A DNA stretch of 64,000 nucleotides from Erythrocercus mccallii (taxonomy: Eukaryota; Chordata; Aves; Passeriformes; Dicruridae). The position numbers were made by a program, and so were the translations under genes. Numbering within the stretch: position 1 is the stretch's first letter; each line of letters starts with the position of its first letter. The notes under the pieces were generated by a model. It did no database searches and was not told the DNA's origin. It saw only the letters and a list, made by a program, of their open reading frames with translations. This document shows, piece after piece, positions 57,656 through 64,000 of this stretch. Location: contig VZRG01000375.1 of assembly GCA_013397435.1 (NCBI GenBank), forward strand, positions 228,190-292,189, read 5' to 3'.

Positions 57656-58203
57656 CTAAAGTTGGCGTGGTTGGGGAGAAGAAAGAAAAGTTTGGTTTTA
57701 TCTAAAGGGATATTTTAGGCCCCTTCTGCCCAGACTTCTAGTTTCTAGTTTTTCAATTGCAGAGTAATATCTTTTTCTCTAGAAAAGAGTCAAGAAACTC
57801 CCTAGCACTATGAAGATATTCCATCAGCACAGCAACACGACAGCTACCAACTGTATATTGTCCCTGCACCTTTCCTTGCCAAAATGTCTTGTCTCCCTCA
57901 GAACCATTCTAAAACCTACATAATTCATTTAAGTACAATAATCATAGTATTTGTGGTCATGGTAGGTGACATTCCTAGCATGAAAGAGGGCTTCATAGAT
58001 AAGTTAATACATTGCAACACCTTCACCAATGTGCCTCCTCTCCCTCAAAATGAAAAAGTCATTATTTTTTCTAAAAGTGCAAAGCTTTCATAAAAATATC
58101 TGCACCAAATTAAAAAAAAAAAGTTGCTTGAGACTGAAAAAATGGTATTGCCACCCATTCCCACTGTCTTTTCCAAGGAATAAACAAGGTTTGCTTCCCC
58201 TAC

Positions 58204-59559
58204 CCGTGTCAGAAGTCAGCAGAGGTGGTGGAGGTCTCGCTGCTGGGAGTGCAAACTTCCCAAGGGTAGGAGGTGATGCCTTCCCAATGCGCAGTTCGAT
58301 TTTCTTCGGGCCTTGTTCCAAGATGTTGATCTCCACAGGAATTCCCAGAGCACCAAACATCTCCCTGAACCGCGTGACAGCTGTTTTGGCCTCAGCCATG
58401 ATTTCAAACTTGATGTAGATGTACTGGTCATCCTCACGGTATGTCTGGTGGTCAACCACCTCTACGTCCCCTTCGTCTGCGCTGACAAAGAGCTCTTCCT
58501 CCACATCAGAGATCTCCGTGGAGATCTGGGCCCGGAAGAGTCTGTGGAGTCTCCTTCCTGCTTTTCTGAAAGCATCGTCCAGCTCGCTGCCAGAGGAGCT
58601 CTCTGTCTCGCTGTCAGTGCTCTGCTTACCCCGCTTCTCCTTGGGAAGAACTTGAGCTTCCTGAGCGCCAACCACCACCTTGGCGCTGTGTGAGACCTTG
58701 CCAAACTTATTGGACACCTCGCAGGTGTATTTCCCTGCATCCTTCCTGTCCAGGCCAGCGATGATCAGGGAGCAGGTGCCATCACTGTAGTTGTCTATGT
58801 GGTAGTAGCGACCATCCGAGAGCTCCTTCCCATCCTTCAGCCACCGGACGTTCATGTCGCTTTTGCTGTGGGCCACACACTCCAGGTGCAGGGTGCTTCC
58901 AGGCTCTCCGGAGAAGTCTTTGAAGGTCTCAGTAAACACCGGGCACTCTTGTTGCTTGATCTCTTTTCTGACTTTGTAGCCTTTGAAAGCAGCTTGGATC
59001 TTCACAGCCGCCTTGTTCATGGAGGGATCGTCTAAATCTGGCAGCTCTGGTTCAGCTGGCTGAGCAGCTGTGGTGGCCACAGTGGTCTCCACAGTGGATG
59101 TCTCCCACTGTTTCCATAATTTTCCTGTGGAGGAGGACTGAACCTTGCTGGTAACACTCATGGTCTTCTTCCCAGCTTTCTTGAGGTAGTTTACTAGGGA
59201 AGGAGTCCCAGCCCTTGATTCATCATCAGAGCTTGTGAAAGAGAAATCTGCCTCTCCTGTCCTGGCCAGCTCATCACACGTGGAATACTCCTCCGAGTAG
59301 TAGTGAGACATCTCTGCTTCCTCCTTCCTCAGCTTCTGAAGTTTCTCATCCTCCTCAGGCACCTCGCTGATGGAATCCAGGGTGGGCTCCCGGCTCATAC
59401 GGCGTTTCTTGGCCAGGGCTTCCCACAGGAGGTGAAGATCTCCCTCCTGGGCAGCTTCGGGGGGCAGGCTGGGCTGGATGTGTCCATCTACCAGGTCTTC
59501 AGCCTGGCTGGCAGCAGGAGCTTCCCTGGCAATCTCCTTCAGCATCGACACTGTGGGAA
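58204..59559 (-). CDS. OBSCN: OBSCN exon: acidic linker, IQ motif and Ig domain
   Basis: This 452-codon exon starts with about 180 residues of charged, Ser-rich sequence that looks disordered. A clear IQ motif follows at about residues 184-202 (AAVKIQAAFKGYKVRKEI, matching IQxxxRGxxxR loosely), a calmodulin-binding type of site. A complete Ig domain occupies about residues 207-297, with Cys near 228 (LHLECVA) and near 280 (KYTCEVS) and Trp in NVRWLKDG. The last 150 residues are a second acidic/Ser-rich linker ending in a Pro-rich stretch (ARPPPPLL). Phase 1 in, phase 1 out; donor GTAGGG. FN3, IQ and Ig upstream of SH3 is the known obscurin order. Confidence 0.94.
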
Positions 59560-59689
59560 CTGCAGGGAATGAAGTAGATAATAAGTTAAATGTCTGAGAG
59601 TTTTGAGAAAGCACATGGAAATGTTTTACAGGAGAGTCTCAGCAGCATTTAAGCAAGCGTCATACTGAGAATAAAATGGGAATTTACAG

Positions 59690-59955
59690 GGTCACAGGGT
59701 GGGGAAGGTTGGAAGGGACCACTGGATATCATCTAGTCCAACCTTCCTGCTCAAGCATAGTCCCTTAAATCACATTATTCAGCATCCAGATGGATTTTGA
59801 ATATCTCCAGAGAAGGAGACTTCACACCCTCTCTGGGAAGCTGATATAACTGAATCTGGTCCTGGTGAACTTGTCCTAGCTGACCACGCTTTGAGGAGGA
59901 GGATGGATCACACCATCTTGAGGTCTGCCCAACCTCAACAATCCTGTGATTCTAT
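59690..59955. mobile_element. CR1 LINE fragments (composite)
   Basis: 59690..59840 is reverse-orientation CR1 (gttggaagggaccactggat, ctagtccaaccttcctgctc). About 59850..59955 reads as a plus-oriented tail ending caatcctgtgattctatg. Confidence 0.8.
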
Positions 59956-60574
59956 GCATGCACTTACCACATTACCAAAGAACTTTTTTATTTTTTTTAA
60001 TTCCTTGCATATTTGAACCCAATAAATCTGCCCTTTTTAATGTTGCAGTTGATGAACTGGTTTCTAAGACTGCCAGTGGAGCCTGGAAAGCTATCCAGGC
60101 TCATCCTATCTCCCAGGTATACAGGGCTTCCCCGTCTGTCCTGAACCATTGGCTGGGCTGGGAGCAGAGACTCCCATCTCACACGGACACACCTGCATGG
60201 TTGGATGTGCCGAAGTCTGAAGGTGTCTGGGACACACTCACGTGCCTCTACATGTAGCCCAGTCCCTTTTGAGATGCTCCAGGTTGTCTGGGACATCCAT
60301 AGAATACCCTAAAGCATCTCAAAAAGGCACCAAAAACTCATGTAGAGACAATAATGTCACACCTTAAACATCTGTCTCCAGAAATTCTAATCTGAGCAAC
60401 TTAAAACTATTTGGGATGTAGGAACGTACTGGGCAATGCCAAACAGGAAAATAATTCCTTGTGGATTGTTATCATAGCTTGTAAAAGAAAATTAATTCCA
60501 GTCCAAGCTGTGGAGATGCCCCTGGATGTCCATACCAGACCTGATTTAACACCCCAGCAATGCACACTTTGTAC

Positions 60575-60847
60575 CTTCGAGACACAGGCTGGCAACAGAT
60601 TTGACTTCTGGAGAAGCCATGCAGGTGTAGCTGTCCTGATCCTCAGGTTTAAATCCATGGATAATGAGGATCTGCTTTGCCCCATCAGAGAGGATCTCGT
60701 ACCTCCCTCCAGCTTTTATTTGTTCCTTGCCCTTGAACCAAGTCACTTTCTCCTCAGTTTTACTTGATAATGTGCACTCCAGGCGAGCCACCCCCCCTTC
60801 CGAGACAGATCCTCCCACCAAAGGTTGGGTGACTGTAACTGGAGGCT
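60575..60847 (-). CDS. OBSCN: OBSCN exon: Ig (I-set) domain
   Basis: About 91 residues form a complete I-set Ig domain in one phase 1-1 exon. The B-strand Cys is in VARLECTL, the core Trp in VTWFKGKEQI, and the F-strand Cys in DSYTCMASPEV, so a normal disulfide pair is present. It follows the FN3 exon directly, joining as E-PPVTV. The donor is GTACAAAG and the acceptor is preceded by tttgtaatttc. Confidence 0.93.
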
Positions 60848-62006
60848 CTGAAATTACAAAAAAAGTGAATTAACACAAGGATCAAATTATAATCTGGCTT
60901 TAAGACACTCCACTCCATAAAATATCCAAGTATCCCATCCATCTTTTACAAATTTTTCAGCTGTTGTAGACAACCAAAGGAAAAAAAATGGAAAGACTGG
61001 CAGCATCCAAAGTGTGCACTTCCAAAGATAATATCAAGACAACTTTCCAAGCTCTCCCAGTGCTTAAACCAGCTCAATCTAAACATATACATGCAGAAGT
61101 GGTTGCATTTTCCACAATCCTGTGTTTGTTTTCTGGTCTTCATTTACCCATCACCAGTATAAAAGAAGTTCTACATATTTGTGAATCTTAAATGTTTTGA
61201 AGTGAAAGAGTTGTAATGCAAGACAAAAAAGAAACAATAAATAGAATGAAAAGAGATTATTCAAAACATAATTTATCTCTGCCTTAAAATAATATATATA
61301 TATTTATGCTATCTTAAGAAGAGTAAAAATTATCAGAAAGCATAAAAAATTTAAAACAAAAAAATTCTCTGCATCTTCTTTACTTTGGAAGGAGGTCTAC
61401 CAATGGAACACTGTTTGAACAACCATGATAACTTGAAGAAAACATTAAACTCAGAGATGTTGACTGGGATGTAAAAGAAAGCACTGGGTTCCCAAAAGCA
61501 GCACATCCTTCAAGGTTACTTTCCTCTCTGCACATTTCACCAGGATGAGGGGATGGCTGCCCAAAATACCTTGGGTTTGTTGTTAACAAAGTCTGCATGT
61601 GCAGAAGCATCAGGGTCCAGCACTGGCAGTAGTTACTGTTGTAAAAAAATGTCATTGTGCACTTGAACCTTAAGCAAAAGAGTATTTTTTTATCATTATA
61701 CTCATTTTGGGGAATTTAGATGAGTGATATCAGAGAAAGTTGCAGGAAGTGAAAGACTGAGAAAAAGACTCCCCATCCCACTGTAGCTTCCGAAGTTTCA
61801 CCATCAGACAGCAAAGGAATTATGTCCTCCAGCATTTCTTTGTGGGGATTCTTGAAAAAGATGCATAAAAAACATAAAAAAGGAGAAAGATGGGTGAAGA
61901 AGACAACACCACCTGCCCACGGTCATGGTCTTGGTTACCCCAAACCCATTCCAGCATGCTCTTTTTCACTCATTCTGTCCTAACTCCACCAGAAAAGACA
62001 TTCATG

Positions 62007-62100
62007 GTGACCAGCCAACACATGGATGCAGTGCAAGAAATCCATGGGTGACGGGCCAGCACATGGATGATGCAGTGCAGGCTGCAAGACACTGGATGCA
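62007..62100. repeat. Imperfect tandem duplication (about 42 bp)
   Basis: gaccagccaacacatggatg with cagtgcaagaaat is echoed by gggccagcacatggatgatg with cagtgcaggctgcaag. Intronic. Confidence 0.6.
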
Positions 62101-62325
62101 GTTTGGAGGAAGTCGCTGCTGACTGCTAAAAACACAGCAGGTTTTGTTCACAAAACCCAGAACAACTCTTTTATCCCAAGCTCTTCCTCCTCTATTGTGT
62201 TGGCAGCCAAGCACTGAAAGATATTGCACTGGGAGACGCCTGGAATGGGTGAAGCAGGCATGCCATGCAAAATGTGGGGTCTGCGGGAGCTTGCAGTCCT
62301 CCCTGGGGCGTGTGTCCATCCTCAC

Positions 62326-62613
62326 CTAGCCGCACCATCTGGGGGAAGTGCACTGCCTCGCTGGCCCCAGCTTTATTTACGGCCGACACTCGGAATCTGT
62401 AGGGTTCCCCTGGGGCCAGGCCATCCACCGTGAGCTCCGTGGTTTGGATGAGGCCCTCGCTGCAGGACTGCCAGCCAACGCCCGGGATTTTCCTCTCCAC
62501 CTTGTAGCCCAGGATGTCCCGGCCGCCGTCACCCGGCGGCTTGTGCCAAGACAGAGTGACGGAGTGGCTGCTCTGACTTAGAACTTGTGGCTCTTCGGGT
62601 GGCTCGGGGAGGG
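62326..62613 (-). CDS. OBSCN: OBSCN exon: fibronectin type III domain
   Basis: About 96 residues forming one complete FN3 domain. It opens with a Pro/Glu-rich start (PEPPEEPQVL), has the B-strand SVTLSWHKP with its core Trp, ILGYKVERK, and the F/G region YRFRVSAVNKAG typical of the fold. The acceptor is a run of C ending in cag at 62614 and the donor is GTGAGG; the exon is phase 1 in and phase 1 out, like most domain exons of giant sarcomeric proteins. It is the most upstream OBSCN exon I can see. An LTR lies only about 46 bases upstream of its acceptor. Confidence 0.93.
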
Positions 62614-62659
62614 CTGGGGGCACAACAGAGGTCCTGTGATGTACGATGTGAGCAGTAAC

Positions 62660-63193
62660 ACGTGTGGAGACCCAGGGGCCTGCTACCAGCAGAGATACCC
62701 TTTTTGATTAGGGTGAGAAAACTTTCCTCCCATGGGCCTTTGCAGACATATGTTAATATTCCTTAGGTTTTGTTGTTTCATTGGTTTGTTAAGTTTATGT
62801 CACCCTGTTACCATATATGCACACCTGCCAGAATGTTCTTCTTCTCTTGAACCCCATTGGGTTATTTTTGCCACAGTACCTCACTCCTGTGATCCTATTA
62901 GCCCCCCTGGTTCCTGGCCACCCCTCTACCCCTTTTTTCACCATCCCTATTGGACCCTGACCTCAAGACCATCCCATTTGTCTGGTATATAACCCTGGAT
63001 CTTTGGCCCATTTTTGGCTCCTGTCCCTGGTCTACATTTGATGCTGCACCCATGATGCATGCACCGACAATAAAAAACACTTGGATTTCCAAACAGGACC
63101 CCGTCTCCTTGCCTTTTTCATCAGCTCTTAGCAGAGTGCACCAGGCCCTGGAGGCGCTTGTCACTCTCAGGGACAGGCAGTAGCACAATGCTA
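62660..63193 (+). mobile_element. Solo LTR of a different endogenous retrovirus family
   Basis: It has a TATATAA box at 62986..62992, ATTGG upstream of it and AATAAA at 63069..63074, in the usual LTR order U3-R-U5 on the plus strand. The sequence near 63095 (gaccccgtctcc) is typical of U5. The 7-base string cagtaac occurs at 62653..62659 and 63194..63200, flanking the element, though the ends are then not TG..CA. No internal retroviral genes follow. Confidence 0.7.
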
Positions 63194-63684
63194 CAGTAAC
63201 TCTTCATCTTACAACACCCAAGAGCTTCCATAAGCCGTGAGGGAAGAAGCGCAATGGACTGAGCGTTGTTCTTGTTGTAACATTGAGTGTAAAGTCGTCA
63301 TAAAGTCACGACCACGAGTACCTGTGCACCACTGATTTGTCCTTGTCTGCCCTGATCTATGCTGTCAGTGACAAACATTCATTTTCCAACTCTCATCTCA
63401 CATAATTAACATCTCGTATTGCCTTTGTCCCACCAAGCTCAAAATAAAGATAAACCTACATGGTCCATATTATCAAGGAATTTAACAGAAAATTTCAAGC
63501 ATGTTTGAGCCTTGATTGTGCTTATTTTAGGTGTGGCCTTAATTGAAATCAAGTCATTATGGGACTAAAGAATAACTCAAATATTTTAATAATGACTCAC
63601 TCCACTTCTGTGTAATTGCAGTATGTGTCACAGCATCAGGCAATAACAAATAAATGTGTAATGGGAATGATCTGGTGTCCTACT

Positions 63685-63745
63685 CTCCATGATCATGGAA
63701 CAGTTTGGGCTGGGACCTTGAAGATCATCTAATCCCAATCCCTAC
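63685..63745 (-). mobile_element. CR1 LINE tail remnant, minus orientation
   Basis: atcatggaacagtttgggct followed by gaagatcatctaatcccaat is the reverse of a CR1 end. Confidence 0.65.
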
Positions 63746-64000
63746 ACACAGTACACTGGAAAATGTTCCTTGCTTACATTACATTTTGGCCTTAAAGATG
63801 GAAATAATTCTTTCAGTCATGAGTTCAAGACATTTACGATGCAAAGGACCTGCCATGATATACCAATCCAAAGAGTTAAAGGTAAATGTGGTCAACAGCC
63901 AGGTCTTTAACTCTGGACACCAGGAACACCACAGGAACAACATAAAATCTTTTCTCTGTTGTCAGGCAAATTTCATACAGAAAAATCTATCAACAGGAAG

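Larger units (their letters stand above)
1..62613 (-). other. OBSCN: OBSCN (obscurin) gene, 3' half, partial at both ends
   Basis: The minus strand encodes, in order, FN3, Ig, IQ-Ig, several Ig, SH3, RhoGEF (DH), PH, two Ig, then either a unique C-terminal tail with stop codon or Ig, kinase, long linker, Ig, FN3 and kinase. Among known families only obscurin has SH3-DH-PH followed by two kinases; SPEG has two kinases but no SH3-DH-PH. Stretches such as HGRSRPSS, PTKSSPSRQGWVSPAYLD and HFINTKQLKF match vertebrate obscurin as I remember it. Obscurin links myofibrils to the sarcoplasmic reticulum, signals through Rho GTPases and binds titin and small ankyrins. Upstream exons lie beyond base 64000 and the end of kinase SK1 lies before base 1. 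Exon limits below come from GT/AG sites plus phase, not from transcripts. Confidence 0.97.
62614..64000 (-). other. OBSCN intron running off the right edge
   Basis: Holds the LTR at about 62660..63193 and a CR1 remnant at 63685..63745. I find no further OBSCN exon before the edge. Confidence 0.7.

Noticed and set aside
1..64000. Search for CRISPR arrays, tRNA, rRNA, operons or a novel multi-gene system
   Set aside because: None is present. The window is explained by one vertebrate gene and its intronic repeats.

Overview
The window is vertebrate nuclear DNA, most likely from a bird and plausibly a songbird. It carries many truncated CR1-type LINE tails (fragments ending in forms of 'ccattctatgatt'), a few endogenous-retrovirus LTRs, and short introns. 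One 215-base run of N shows that it is a draft assembly. I found no bacterial features, tRNA, rRNA or CRISPR.

Almost the whole window is one gene on the minus strand, the 3' half of OBSCN (obscurin), the giant sarcomeric protein of the M-band and Z-disc. I placed 50 coding exons (one inferred from weaker evidence) by reading minus-strand protein similarity, GT/AG splice sites and reading-frame phase together; the phases close across every junction. From the right edge to the left the protein runs: fibronectin III; Ig; a long exon with a calmodulin-type IQ motif and an Ig; Ig; two Ig domains each split over two exons; an acidic and Ser-rich linker; SH3; Dbl-homology RhoGEF over four exons; PH over two exons; two Ig domains split over five exons; then a fork.

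At the fork, exon 39182..39287 leaves in phase 1 and can join two different exons. One route (32901..32943, then 27997..29455) ends at a stop codon and gives the obscurin-A type tail, with a candidate 3'UTR of about 2.8 kb and a good poly(A) signal near 25185. The other route (22338..22598 onward) gives the obscurin-B type end: a linker, an Ig, kinase SK2 (17174..12603), a giant 1194-codon inter-kinase exon, a small linker exon, Ig, FN3 and the start of kinase SK1, which runs off the left edge.

Non-coding content is intronic: about twenty CR1 fragments in both orientations, two copies of one LTR family (22663..23221 and 43985..44561), a third unrelated LTR (about 62660..63193), a small element with 15-bp terminal inverted repeats (36656..36818), tandem duplications and microsatellites. 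All three LTRs lie in the strand opposite to OBSCN and within about 20 to 65 bases of a splice site. I see no new molecular system. The points worth a second look are the A/B fork, LTRs against splice sites, a 26-bp tandem repeat over a splice donor, a degenerate motif repeated in the inter-kinase exon, and several very small exons.
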